Numbered from the stretch's first letter, positions 48,791-60,771 are shown. The stretch: DNA of 64,000 nt from Parietaria judaica (GCA_954871525.1 OX940872.1:6347180-6411179); one strand, 5' to 3'. The notes: generated by a model not told the origin, from the sequence alone. A program made the numbers and translations.

Positions 48791-49573
48791 GGGTTGATTG
48801 CGGCAATAATGCACAACATTTGGTCAACAGGGGTTTTAGGTTCCTTACCTTTCAAAGTGTGGCCCAAAATACACAGCGTTTGTTAAATGTAAAATCCGTT
48901 GGTCCTTCCGTTAAGGATATTAAATTCTGCTGATGTGGCATCGTTAAACTGCCAAATGGACTGTCAACTTGTAATATTAATTACCTAACTTAATTAATTA
49001 GTATAAATTAAATCAGATTTTAATTATGATTCAAAAAATTTAATACTTTAAATTAAATAAATAATTTTTACTCCCCCTAAAAATCTAACACTCTTCGTCG
49101 AACATGACTAAAATTTTGAAAAATGACGGATTATTAAACATGACTAAAATTTGCAAAGATTACATAATGACCATTTATTATAAACGACTAAAATTTTGAA
49201 AAAACGACCGATTATTAAAAACAACTGTAATTTAAAAAAAGCCTTAAGTATTGGAGCACGAGTTTTAAAAATAGGAACTACGCGTTAAATAAGTATTGCT
49301 CGTTAATTTAATTTTTTTAATTTATTTTTTGAATCGTAATTAAAATATAAATTTAATTTATTCTTATTAATTAGGTTACGTAATCAATATTACAATTTGA
49401 CAGTCCATTTGACAGTTTAACGATGCCACATTAGCAAAATTTAACATCCCTAACGGAAGGACTAACGGATTTTACATTCAACAAACGTTGTGTATTTTTT
49501 CCCACACTTTGAAAGGTTGGGGACCTAAAATCCCTGTTCACGAAAAGTTGAGCATTATTGCCGCAATTAACCC
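48791..49573. mobile_element. Non-autonomous MULE-like foldback element, copy 2
   Basis: A 783-bp relative of 5710-6504 with the same ends (GGGTTGATTGCGGCAATAAT on the left, ...TTATTGCCGCAATTAACCC on the right) and the same internal phrases (GGTCCTTCCGTTA, TTTGGCAGTTTAACG-type). The flanking 9-mers TAATATTAA (48782-48790) and TAATACTAA (49574-49582) differ at one base, consistent with an older insertion. Confidence 0.85.
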
Positions 49574-49935
49574 TAATACTAATATTGAATTTGAGTTTAA
49601 TGACATAGATAGGGTGCAGTTAACTAGAGAGAGAAATCATTTCTTTTCATGAAAGACCAATAGATAATGAATGTTTTGAACAAAATAATCAATCTTTTAA
49701 TTAAGTGGCATCAAATGCATTAGATTAAAGCATTATTTCTATATAAAAAAAATATACATATATATATATAATTTTTTTTTCTTATATACTATGATGTAAT
49801 ATCTTATGAAAAATTGAAATAATCTATTAAGTTATGTCATTAGTGGGTTCCTTCTTTTATAATATAAATATTTATTTCTTCGAGTTGAACTAATCCAGTT
49901 ATGTATATAAATAAATATATTCAATAAGTTATCAT

Positions 49936-50091
49936 TTTTTTCTTATATATATATATATATATATATATATGAGGATCTTTGGATTTCACTCGTATCACCA
50001 TAGTAACTCAAACTCAAGACCTCTAATGTCTCAAGACCTCTAATGTCTTCAGTGATGTGCTTATTACCACTAGACCAAGCACATCTTGTCT
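49936..50091 (-). mobile_element. tRNA-derived SINE with internal duplication
   Basis: The minus strand reads GATGTGCTTGGTCTAGTGGTA (A box) and then a B-box region, with an (AT)n tail at the left. It is bounded by a perfect 12-bp duplication, ATAAGTTATCAT, at 49924-49935 and 50092-50103. A short stretch, TCTCAAGACCTCTAATG, is duplicated in tandem inside it (about 50016-50048). It is the same family as 17442-17556. Confidence 0.85.
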
Positions 50092-50566
50092 ATAAGTTAT
50101 CATATTCCCAACATATTTTTTGCTAAATTAAAGGCGTGTAGATCAATCAATAACTAATCTAAAAAAAGATTTCATATATATTTAACTGACTAAACTATAA
50201 TATATACAATACTTTAAACCTCATAAATAAATATGATTCTGATCTGTGAATATTTCTATAGTTTTTTACTAGTTAAATTTTCAGTTTCCCTACTTTGTCG
50301 TTTCTTTTTCTTTCTGTCAAGTCGTTTCCTGTCGTTTATTGTTTTTATGTCGTTTTATGGAATTGCGTAGTTTATTTTCATTCAAATTTATATATCATTT
50401 ACTGTAACTATATATGGCTTTTTCTGCATTGAATGTACCCCACAACGCACTGAGAATAAGAAAAGTGATGAGCTTTGTTGGTAAAATCTGAAGGAAGGAA
50501 CTCAATGATCGAGTGAAAACCCTACTCACAAACCCTACCCTGTCTCTCTCTCTCTCTTCCCCTCTC

Positions 50567-50573
50567 TATAAAG
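50567..50573 (+). promoter_or_regulatory. TATA box of MIR396 copy 2
   Basis: TATAAAG in the same CCTCTCTATAAAGCTGCTTC context as copy 1, about 222 bp before the mature miRNA. Confidence 0.75.
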
Positions 50574-50620
50574 CTGCTTCACAAAATGTATGTTTGATGA
50601 ACTAGAGTGGTCCATTATAA

Positions 50621-50746
<126 letters not shown>

Positions 50747-50775
50747 GAGTTAATGCTACAAAAGTTTATTGAGTC

Positions 50776-50876
50776 CATGGCCATGCTTTTCCACAGCTTT
50801 CTTGAACTTAATCTCCCTCTCTCTACTAAGAACTGAGAAGTAAGTTCAAGAAAACTGTGGGAGAACATGGTGGTTT
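50776..50876 (+). ncRNA. MIR396: MIR396 precursor, miR396b type (copy 2)
   Basis: The mature 21-mer at 50789-50809 is identical to copy 1 (starts TTCCACAGCTTTC, ends GAACTT). The star arm at 50844-50864 reads GTTCAAGAAAACTGTGGG then AGA. It differs from copy 1 by a G-to-A change that puts an A opposite a C in the middle of the miRNA duplex. The flanking stem (CATGCTTT against AGAACATG) is kept. The loop is shorter (about 34 nt) than in copy 1. It is probably functional, since one internal mismatch is tolerated in plant precursors. The mature strand, and hence the predicted GRF targets, are unchanged. Confidence 0.93.
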
Positions 50877-51859
50877 TCATGGGCTTCTTCTACAACAATG
50901 TCAACTATATATGTTGCTCAACATATCATCATCATCATGACTCTCCATCGTCACGGATCTGGGTAAGTATCAGTTCTTATTTTTATACACACATACTTGT
51001 CAAAGTAGGTGTAAGAATTTACGACCATATTTGTCACATATTCTTCTTAATAGTGTAAGGTCTAAAATGCAATACCAAATAAATAATGATGGACAGATTT
51101 TACTTGTATTACCGGCTAGTAAATTATACATAAATATTTAAATTATAGGTACTTAACCCTAAATTCTCGCGGCATTTCCTAGGGCTATTTGCAAGAATAA
51201 CTTTATAAGGGTTTTTATTTAGGTTAAGACCCTCGGTAAACAGTGTTATTGTTTCTTAAAAGGGGGTATTTGGGTTTTTTTTTTAATATAAAAATCATAA
51301 CGGAGGTCTTTTGGCAATTTATTTCCATTTCCTAAAACGGCAACTAATTTAGTCATTTTTCTACCCATAACCCATAAATATTGGTGAACCGGCAACGTCA
51401 TGGCCACGGTATAACCTGGTATATTTAACTTTAATTTGGTTTTGGTTAATTAGAACATGAGTTTTTGTACGTAGTCTATATTGGAGACAGTAACTTTTTT
51501 TTTTTCTTTTTTTTTTTCTTAAGAAAAACTTCATCAATTATTTGAAGTGAAAAAATAGTGAATTACAATCGGGATCTCATACGTATTCTGAGCCAGATAT
51601 AATTATTTCAATAAATAAATTCCTTATCTCTTTACTATTTGATTTTTATGGTTAAATCTCCTCTTAAATAATGAATTAAATAATATTCATGTTAAGTTAA
51701 TTTAGTTTTATTCATCAATATTACATGATAACATCAAATAAACAACTTTAAGAAATACGGTTCAATTTAATTATAGTGTCATTTTGTTTATATCAATATA
51801 TTGCTCTTCTATGTTATTTGCTTTATTACTCATCAAAATTTATAAAAATATGAGAAACA
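50877..51859 (+). other. Downstream of MIR396 copy 2
   Basis: A putative 5' splice site CTGG|GTAAGTATC at about 50950 lines up with that of copy 1. It is followed by A/T-rich sequence and a patch at about 51160-51360 with CGCGGCATTTCC and AAACGGCAAC phrases reminiscent of MULE-like ends. No gene seen. Confidence 0.4.
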
Positions 51860-52324
51860 AATGAGGTGGCAAAGAACTAACTTAAAAAAATTGTGGCAAA
51901 AGAACCCAAGGTCACGTTTTTAGACGGATCGATAGACGTCATCCAATTTTTAATTAGTCTTTTTACCATGTCCTTCATTGATGAAGTCAACAACGCATGT
52001 CGCGGTGCTATTGAGGAGATAAATAGAGAATTCCATAGAGAAAATGGAAAGGAAATAAGAATTTGCGTTGTTGATGTTCCAAGACTCTATTTTGAGATCC
52101 GGGTTTATTTTGATGTTTGTGGGTTTAATAGGTTAAGTTTATTTGTTCTATTTGTTGACAACATCATCACTGACGAAAATAGTAAAACAAAGAAAAAGGA
52201 GAAGTGAATGAGGTCTACCGGTCAACTAAAAAATATAAACTTGATACTTTTGTCAATAATTTTTAAGTTAGCTCTGTGCCGTTCCAATTTTTAGCAACTT
52301 GAATACTTTTGCCGCTAATAACAC
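51860..52324. mobile_element. MULE-like element carrying a 104-codon open frame
   Basis: GGTGGCAAAGAACTAACTTA on the left is mirrored by ...TAAGTTAGCTCTGTGCC and a terminal ...CTTTTGCCGCTAATAAC on the right. The open frame inside (51893-52207, +) starts MAKEPKVTFLDGSIDVIQFL and has a central EVNNACRGAIEEINREFHR. It is longer than expected by chance in A/T-rich DNA but matches no family I recognise. The segment is missing from the corresponding place downstream of MIR396 copy 1, so it inserted after the duplication or was lost there. Confidence 0.5.
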
Positions 52325-52329
52325 TCGAA

Positions 52330-52500
52330 AATAAGAAAAAGAAGAAAGGGAACTCAAGAAGCAGAGAAGATTCCTTACTTTTCATTTTTACCATCAATGA
52401 TTACACTTCTTGTTCTATCTTTTTAATTTTGCTTCCACATCTTCTCCTACATTTCTGTGGAAAAGGTTAAACTTTCTCACTTATCACTTCATTCATTTAA
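52330..52500 (+). repeat. Conserved noncoding block downstream of MIR396, copy 2
   Basis: Partner of 35083-35330 (GCAGAGAAGATTCC, TTTTACCATCAATGAT, TCTTCTCCTACATTTCTGTG). Confidence 0.8.
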
Positions 52501-53144
52501 GTATTTAACTACTCTCTCTCTCTCCATTCATTTGTTTATTACTTAGTCTGAAACTATATATATGTATATATATATATATATATTTAATTACAAAGAATAT
52601 CTATGTATACCACATTATTGCACGGTCAACTTCTATCTCTAGTATCTTTACGTGTGTACGTATAGGTTATTATAAATTTCGATCGCCACCATACAAATCC
52701 TCCTTTTTTCAGTTTATAATATCTTAGGTTATATTATATACATTACAATCATGGACATGAAATAATTCAGTGTACAGTATTTTTTATTGCCATTGAAATA
52801 TTCTCACCATTCACAAAAATATATAATCAAGGTATTGCATTCTCTTTCCTCATTTTGTTGGATTTTATTTACAATGGATTACAATATATTCTGGTCTGGT
52901 GTTGATTTATACCTTTCCAGTCATCAAAAAGACACTCTTTAAATAAATAAATAAATTAATTAATATGAAGCCATGGCTATATATGAATTATTAGAGATGA
53001 TGAGTGGTGACATACAATTCTGGTGCTACAATACAAGGCAAACATTATCATCAACATCAGATCCAATTGGCTGAATTTCGCAACAGCCAAACAACTTTAT
53101 TTTCTACGGGCCAGTTGATCACCAAAACCTTTTTTCTTTTTAAT

Positions 53145-53176
<32 letters not shown>

Positions 53177-55134
53177 TACATTTTAGTTTGCAATTTTAAT
53201 TTTGTTACCGATTCCAACAATTTTAGTTGGAGGCTGGTAAAAAGCATAGGAAATTCGTGTTTTTCTTTGACCAAATTCAGGTAAATTTGGAACAGAAAAT
53301 TCTAATTTATGTAATAAAAATATATTGTTTTTTTTTCTTTCACTTTTTCGTATCCAACGGTTTAGAATATACTTGGAATCACTATCTATTGACTTAGATT
53401 CAAGATATTTCAAAAATTCTGATTTCAGATTTCATATTTTTTTTTTCACATTTTCATATCCAAATAGATTTACTTGGAATTATGATACAATTACTTAGAT
53501 TTTTTAGGTATTACGTACAAAATAAGTTTTTTTATTTTTTTATTTTTTTATAATCGGAATACTAGTGTTTTTTTTTTTACCAATACCAAAGGTATCTTTT
53601 ATATAATTGAAATACCCATTTTGTACAAATTTTCTTTAGAACTATCCATTACATTGAATTTCTTTAATAATATTATGACGCTTCACAAAGATTTTTATAT
53701 GCGCCATATGATCGTTAATGAATATAAAAAATCCAGCTCTGATACTCTTCTAGTACTACTTAGACATATGATCGTGTGCTTAAATATATATATATATATA
53801 TATGCGTGTGTGCGCTCGTATCATTGAGGTATGATCATTATACGAGCTAAATATTAATATGTACGCAATAAAATTATATATACACATATATAAAAGTTAT
53901 ATGCTCGTATTATTGAGGTAGGATCATTAATTCATTATACCAGCTAAATATTTTTATGTACGCAATAAAATTCAGATTTTGATTAATTAAATTTAGCATA
54001 TAGCTCTGAATGCTGTGAGTATTTTCGTTATGTACATGTACTAATAAGTTGGAAATTACCGTACAATTATATGTATATGTAATGTATATTGTGTGTATAT
54101 AATATATATATACATATATATATATATATTACTTACAAGCATGGAAAACCCTAATTGATGGATGTTGCAGTGTGAGCTAGATTAGATAAGCATATGCATG
54201 ACAAAGGATTTTCTTGAAGACATGATAATGGGATAATGTATATAGGCTAATATATTTATTTGAGAGATTTGAGTCCCAAATCACAATATGTGTTACCGTA
54301 TTGGAATATGGTTTCCGGATCAGCGACTTCGGTTCGCACTACTTTCTTTATGTTGCCGGATCTACAGGTCGGGCGCCAGGAGAGAGAAGAGAATGCGTCG
54401 AGCAATATGCACAAGGAATCAAAATCATTGTGTCTAGCTTTTTTTACTCTCAGTGAAAATATTAAGAGATAGAAAATTGATATATTGATTATTGAGGGAT
54501 TGTGTATTCGATTATATATAAGTATATAACCAATTCTATAATTAAAGTACGTACTTTTTCACTTATATTGACGAAAACCCTAGAATGACATGCAGTGAAA
54601 TTACTTGTAAAAACGCCAAATTCATTAGCTAACACTTATAGTTTCATGCCGATTTAGTGTAAATCAAACATAATTGCATAGTTATATAAAAATAATGATT
54701 GATTTGCATGGTTCAAATTATTATTAACCAAAATCTATACACTTACAGAACCTAGTTCCATCACACACTAATTATTTGGAGATGTTGATTTTTTTTTTTT
54801 TTAAAGATACATACGGTCAAATTTAATCTTTCTCGAAGAGTGTAAAAAACCCAAGGAAAAAAAATGTGTATAGTGAAAAATAAGTGAGGTCGAACTTTTA
54901 AGGAATGAAAAAATGTACTATAGGAGAAGTGAAAGAGAAATGGCATTAGTGAAGCAATAATAATGCCCCCATGTGTTGGGGGAAACAGTAGCACTGTCAC
55001 GTCACACCAATCGCCATATTTCTTATTACTATATTATTATTGCCCAACCATATTTTAATTAATATTTAGACATTAGTACATTACTGCGGTGAAAGTATTT
55101 ATATTTTAACAAACAAGGCGGGTGGAGTCTGAAG
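52501..55134. other. Noncoding interval in the second duplication copy
   Basis: AT microsatellites at about 52557-52582, 53149-53175, 53783-53802 and 54103-54129. A G+C-richer island at about 54260-54420 has a short open frame (MRDLSPKSQYV...) that I cannot assign. The block at 54890-55030 resembles 38210-38320. Confidence 0.5.
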
Positions 55135-55441
55135 TAAAAATGGCGACAAAAATACGCAAAGTCAGCAAATATGAGACTATGTTTTTTCAAAAAAAAAAAA
55201 ATTGGTATGAACTTTGGTCCATTTATTAGCATAATAGTATTAAATTATACTTGAGATACACATATATGTGCTTATCAGCTATCTAACATTCTTTTCTCCT
55301 TTGAATTCGACATGAAAATTAGACGAAAAATGTGCTTTTTCACACTTATTGACTTTAAATATTTATGTCATTATTTTTTTTACTTTGAGCCCTTTCCGCT
55401 TCAAATGGTCAAAGTTTGAATACTTCTGCCACGATTATTCC
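55135..55441. mobile_element. Degenerate MULE-like element
   Basis: Left ATGGCGACAAAAATACGCAAAG and right ...GGTCAAAGTTTGAATACTTC followed by TGCCACGATTATTC fit the family pattern GGCNAAAAGTNNCCAAAG. The inverted repeat is eroded and no target duplication is confirmed. Confidence 0.4.
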
Positions 55442-56356
55442 TTTAATATATACCACATCTCATCAAACTTTTTTATCAAATTTATGTTATAATACACACA
55501 TATATATATATAATATAATCATAATTCACACAAAAATTGTGAAATGCCAGCTACTTTTTTGTCCTAGCCAACACCAAATATACTAGTAAACTTTAATTTT
55601 AAAAGAATTAGTTAGTAATTAGATAAGGCAGCCATATGTATAATATTGTCACCATAATCAACTAATAATAGTTTGGAATTTATTGAGAAAAATGGTGATA
55701 TATTCAAACGCGTCTAATATTTTTTCACAAGAAAATTGTAATGAAAAATATAAGAGTCTCTATTTTATATATATATATATATCGAATTAATATTTATTTT
55801 ATCTGAATATAACATGTGCAATATTTATGACAGGTCATATTTTTCTCAGGGAGAAACAGATTTATATTAAGTAAAGTCATATTATGGCATAATATAATTG
55901 CATTAAATAGCTATAATTATCAGAAAATATTCCTCTCAGAATGTTGCTTGAATCATCTCATTAATCACTGACGTAAATATAGCACCATCCATTGTCTCCT
56001 TCTCTAGCATAGGACAAGGAAAAGATAACAATATTCCTTCATGATATAATGATTTAAAAATAAGTGTTTTATTCACCAATGTGGGTTAAACAATAAGCCA
56101 AAACAGAACTTCGCAGACACAGATTGAAGCACATTCAATAGGTTAAAAAAAAATACCCAGATCTTGCAGTTATTTGAAACTTTCAGTCCGTCATCATTTT
56201 TTATTTATTTTTTAACATTTTGAAGAAAAAAAAAAACACAAGCACAAACTATTTAATGAAACTAAACAGAAAAATAAAAATTATTATCATCATACTTTAA
56301 CGGTTTTGCTCGACTCATTATGCCGCAGACCTAATTTTATGGCGTTGTTATTAGGT
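55442..56356. repeat. Recurrent noncoding block, copy C (left half)
   Basis: The segment 55960-56110 matches 38730-38920 and the middle of units A and B. The rest is A/T-rich. Confidence 0.55.
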
Positions 56357-56361
56357 CACGG

Positions 56362-56672
56362 GGATACGGATATTCTTGGAATGCAATAACTAAGATTTTG
56401 ACATTTAGTGACGGACTTTTTAGTTTTTATTTTTTAAATATTTTGGTATTTAATTTTGATTATTATGTTGTCATTGTTAGTTTATTTTATTACGGGATTT
56501 ATGACATTTGTTGCCTTATATGTTTAGTTTCTTTTATTGTTTTGAATCCTCTATATAATGGGTTGCACTATTTGTAATTCATTAGTTTATGATGATATAA
56601 AAAATCGAGCTTTTGCTTGTGAAATCGAGTATTATCTCGCAAAGACATGTTCTTCGTATTTCATCTACATCA
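56362..56672 (+). repeat. 5' LTR
   Basis: Contains TATA-like CTCTATATAATGGG (about 56551) and the GAAATCGAGTATTATCTCGC hairpin-like leader also seen in the 3' LTR. Ends CTACATCA. Confidence 0.9.
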
Positions 56673-57530
56673 GTTGGTATCAAAGTCACTCGTTTCTGTG
56701 CAAGGGCAGCGAATAAGTGAGCCGTTCGCGACACTTTCGTCGAGCATACGGTGAGACGAGAAGATGTCGACGGATTCCGTGCTCATGTGGAATTGCTGAT
56801 CTGTTATATAGTTACACTGATGCTAAGTCAAACGGAACTACGACGCCAAGACGTGCCCGACAACAAGAACAACTAGGCGAACATGTTCCGCATAATTTGT
56901 CGGCTACGGTCACGCGATACGTTGACACGAGGCGGTTCTAGAAGATGCGCGATGGATGGCGACGTTCCAGGTGGCTATCCCTGAGTACGACGAATCGACG
57001 TACAATGAGGCAGAGCATGGCGAGCCATGTACGACGCATCGATTTAAGATGAGACAGAGTATGATGAACCCGTGTCCGATGAGTACGACGAGGCGGAGTA
57101 CGTCAAAACCACGTACAACGAGGCCGTGTACGACAACAATGTGTGCCCGGAGCTGAAAGAGGGTGCGTTCAATAAGGCCGAGCATTAGAAGGCCAAATAT
57201 TACGAGAATCGGTTCAAAATTGACACAAATATATTTCTTGTTGTTCACAAGTCTTATTTTTTACTGCAACAATTAAAGTCGATGTTTTGTAGAATCTGAG
57301 AACCTTGAAAATTAAAAGATGATCGAATCCAAAATTATTTTTGGAATAAACCCAAGAAGCTGCCCGAATAGGACGACCAACGTGATGAGCTCCACGAGAA
57401 ACCAATAAACAAGTGTACAAAGAAGCCGCCCAACGTAGCAATCACGACGTCTAACTTCGATTAGCCACCCAATTTCACTACCAACCCGCCCCAAGAAATT
57501 TGAGGACGAATTTTCTCAAAGATGAGAGAA

Positions 57531-57838
57531 TGATGTAGATATTATTGGAAGAAAATAACCGAGATTCCGACTTTTAGTGACGCAATTTAGCCTTTATTTC
57601 AAATATTATGGTATTTAATTTTGACTATTATGTTGTCATTTTTAGTTTATTAAATTACGAGATTTATAGCATTTTTTGCCTTATGTCTACAGTTTCCTTT
57701 ATCATTTTGAACCCTCTATATAAGGGGTTGCACTATTTGTATTCTTTAGTTTATGATAATATAAAAAAATCGAGCTTTTGCTTGTGAAGTCGAGTTTTAT
57801 CTCGCAAAAACGTGTTCTTCGTATTTCTTTCTACATCA
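57531..57838 (+). repeat. 3' LTR
   Basis: Begins TGATGTAGATATTATTGG and ends CTACATCA. It shares CTCTATATAAGGGG, GGTTGCACTATTTGTA and ATCGAGCTTTTGCTTGTGAA with the 5' LTR. Confidence 0.9.
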
Positions 57839-58389
57839 CACGGTCTTATAGATTATCGATTATTTCACTCTGACTAATTTTCTTCTTTAAATTGAAGAAC
57901 CAACATGAGAGTATCTTAGCTAGCTTTCCCCAATTTTTTAAGATTGCATAACTTATTATGTCTTGTCATCGTGACTACTTAAAGTGGCGACTTAAAGACG
58001 TTCCGAAAGCCATAATATTAAATAGGGTAAATAGTGCAAAATACTTAATGTTTTAATTTTTAGTGTAATAGTCTCATCTGGTTCTTTTTATTTTCTCAGT
58101 CAACGTTCTCAATGTCCACTATTTTACTTCTCCCCTAAATTTTGATCATTTTTTTCATTCGTCCATTTATAAATATTGTACATTTTCTTTTTTCTCTAAT
58201 TTAATAATGACAAGACTTTAACTATAGGTGGATGAAATTTTAGAGAAAATTAAAATAATAAACCTTCGTAATTGTAGTGCAAAAAAATTAAATTTATGTC
58301 ACAATAAAATTTTAAAAATAGTGTACCTACCCCCTATTAACTCTATTAAATAAATAAATAAGTACCTTTATGGATGGCATATATATAAT

Positions 58390-58720
58390 ATAGTAATAAT
58401 CAGCAAGAAGGGTAAACTTTAATTAGGACATATATCCCATTTGTGTTGCTTTAAGTGAACAGAATCTGCGCAAATCATGAACATGCTTGTTTAAAGGCAA
58501 CTACTTTAACATTAAGAAACCCTAATTATGCTGGAATTACACTATAGAATAATTAATCATATCAATGGATCACTCATTCATAGCTGGATTATGATACTGA
58601 ATAATTGTTGTAAACAGCAAAGCAAGGATCCCAATTAATATGCATTTTGTGTAGCATAAATGAGTAGCATTAAGACATGTATTGTATGCTTTTCTATTAT
58701 TTAATTAAGTGGTTGAATCA
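58390..58720 (+). repeat. Recurrent noncoding block, copy C (right half)
   Basis: Resembles 41990-42300 (unit A) and 45760-46500 (unit B): ATCCCATTTGTGTTGCTTTAAG, GAACAGAATCTGCGCAAATC, AATGGATCACTC, GCTGGATTATGATA and GGATCCCAATTAATA. The LTR element at 56362-57838 lies between the two halves of this copy. Confidence 0.65.
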
Positions 58721-58965
58721 TATCACATTGCATGAATTATTAAAGAAAACAAAGCTTTGGAGTCTTAGTTGGATAGGATTAGAGATCCCATGAAGCTGCA
58801 AGCCAACAAAACACCATAGTTGTCAGTGTTAATTTATTCTTTGTCATACTTTACATCTTTAATCAACCATTAACAATACACATATATCTTAATCTTATGG
58901 TAATTTTAACTTTAATTATGTTCTGTTCATTTATGTTTTATTCATTTTTAATTTAATGAAGTCCA

Positions 58966-59290
58966 CACTACCAAAAAAAAAAAACCTTATAGCTACCACA
59001 TTTTTCGTCACTAAATGTCCAAAAGTCGTCGCTGAAGCCTAGAACGACGACCTGTATCATCGCTCTTTTGTCGTCTCGATAGAATTCTGTCTCAATATAA
59101 CCTATAGAGACAACCATAAGTGCTTAAGAATTTCGTAGACAAAGACTTATATGACTTAACAAGCTTAATAAGGTCATTTGGTTAATTTTTTGAATTTGAA
59201 CTTCATATATAATACGTATTAACACGGCGGTGCTAGAGCCTATTTAGGTCAAACGACCACCGCTACAAAGTGATGAGATCTAGCCCAAAA
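58966..59290 (+). mobile_element. CACTA-like terminus with subterminal GTCGTCG repeats
   Basis: CACTACCAAAAAAAA at 58966 is followed by TTTTTCGTCACTAAA, AAGTCGTCGCTGAA, AACGACGACC and TTTTGTCGTCTCG in both orientations, the usual subterminal pattern of CACTA (En/Spm) elements. The opposite end was not found, and the right limit given is only where the pattern fades. Confidence 0.45.
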
Positions 59291-60760
59291 TGTGAAAGCC
59301 AAAAGCAAAGAAGAGTCATCTTAAGGGATCAAATGTATATATATACATATGGTCATGAGTTATTCTTCTCTTTTGTCAATTAATATATAACAAGATCAGT
59401 CCCAAAACAAGTGAAGCAAATTAAAGAGCCTCGCCTTAAAGAGGACATTTTAAGAATTCTCTTATTTGGAGAACAAAAGTTTCTTGATATAATTTGGTCA
59501 TGAGTACTCATGAATTAATGTGCTCATTTCTGATTGGCTTTGAGATAGAACCGGTGAGAGTTAATTGAAACTCTAGGAACATTCCATACAAACTACATGA
59601 TATTATTAAAAAGATGGTATATAGTTATATGATGTATCTACCAATGTAGATCTAACAGTGATGAGATATTTGTGAGATGTGAGAGCTCATAACAAGAAAA
59701 AGCTATATATATTTAGAGTTTGTGGTCCAACTTCACATTTTACAACTAAGATACAATGTTGTGCCCATTTGAATGATTTTTCATACATACATGAAAGACA
59801 TTGCTCTATTAAATTTCTGCCAACTTGATGAATTTTTCATTCAATTAGTGATCGATATATGTTTATATATTGTAGAGTATGTGCCCACATTACGTACACA
59901 AGTACTAGTATTATAAAGGCAATTTGAACTGTATAAAAAACAAACAAAGAACAGCGAAGCATGTGAATAAAAGATGCCAAAAAGAGTGGTCGTGAGAATT
60001 CACTATATATGGTCACAATAATTGAAGATTATACATACACCTTAAATGGATCTGACGAGTCTGATTTACATACTAAATATTAACCCTAATTTGCATTTAT
60101 ATTGGATCCATAAAAGGGTATTTCTTGGTCTAAAACAGTTAAGATCATAGTGGGAAAATTAAAGGTTTTACATACTAAATTAGACTCCATTTGATGTCCA
60201 TATTCAGATCAATACAAAATAAAGAGTGTGAATGTGAAACATACATAGGATAAAATGCTATTTCAGATTTGTTTTCTTTAACCAAAACTACAAGGAAATA
60301 GAGGAATAAAATATGACAAGTTGAATTACTTCTTCAAATAGTGAAAATTGTTTATATTTTGTATATCATCCAATCTCAATATCAACATAATACCAATTGA
60401 AAATTTTGACAGAAATTCCTCTTCCCAAACAAGATTAGGGTCAAGTTTTTTTTTTTTTTTTTGGCAATTACTCTTCCCAATACCCTTAATATGAGGCAAA
60501 AACTTAGTCTTCACACAGTCAATGACAATAAATCCTTGCTCATGGGGAATTAACATGATATTAAGATTAAAAAGTCAAATATGAATGACAATTTTTTTGT
60601 TTTGGTTGAAAATTTTGACCAAAACATGATTTTAATTAAAACATATAAATTAATCACCATCTTCATGAAATTAACCTAAAATTAAGAGAGATCGAAATTG
60701 AGAAAGATACCGAATTAAATGGCATGATGAGATTCACTCACCATCTTCATCCTGATCTTG
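59291..60760. other. Intergenic, downstream of the minus-strand MIR396
   Basis: A/T-rich, no gene seen. Confidence 0.55.
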
Positions 60761-60771
60761 AAACTTTGACC

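Larger units (their letters stand above)
56362..57838 (+). mobile_element. Complete small non-autonomous LTR retrotransposon
   Basis: 5' LTR 56362-56672 (311 bp), 3' LTR 57531-57838 (308 bp), flanked by a perfect 5-bp duplication, CACGG, at 56357-56361 and 57839-57843. The 3' LTR has matching tips TGATGTAG and CTACATCA; the 5' LTR start has mutated to GGATACGG. The primer-binding site TGGTATCAAAG (56675-56685, one base after GT) fits initiator-Met tRNA. A purine tract AAAGATGAGAGAA (57518-57530) precedes the 3' LTR. The 858-bp inside has no protease, reverse transcriptase or integrase. It has a broken, Tyr/Asp/Glu-rich repeat-like frame (EYDESTYNEAEHGE) and a tail (GAGGACGAATTTTCTC) like the end of Gypsy pol genes. 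The LTRs differ at many positions, so this is an old insertion. Confidence 0.92.

Noticed and set aside
56717..57248. Frames on both strands between the LTRs of the small element
   Set aside because: They are interrupted remnants of element sequence without recognisable retroelement enzymes.
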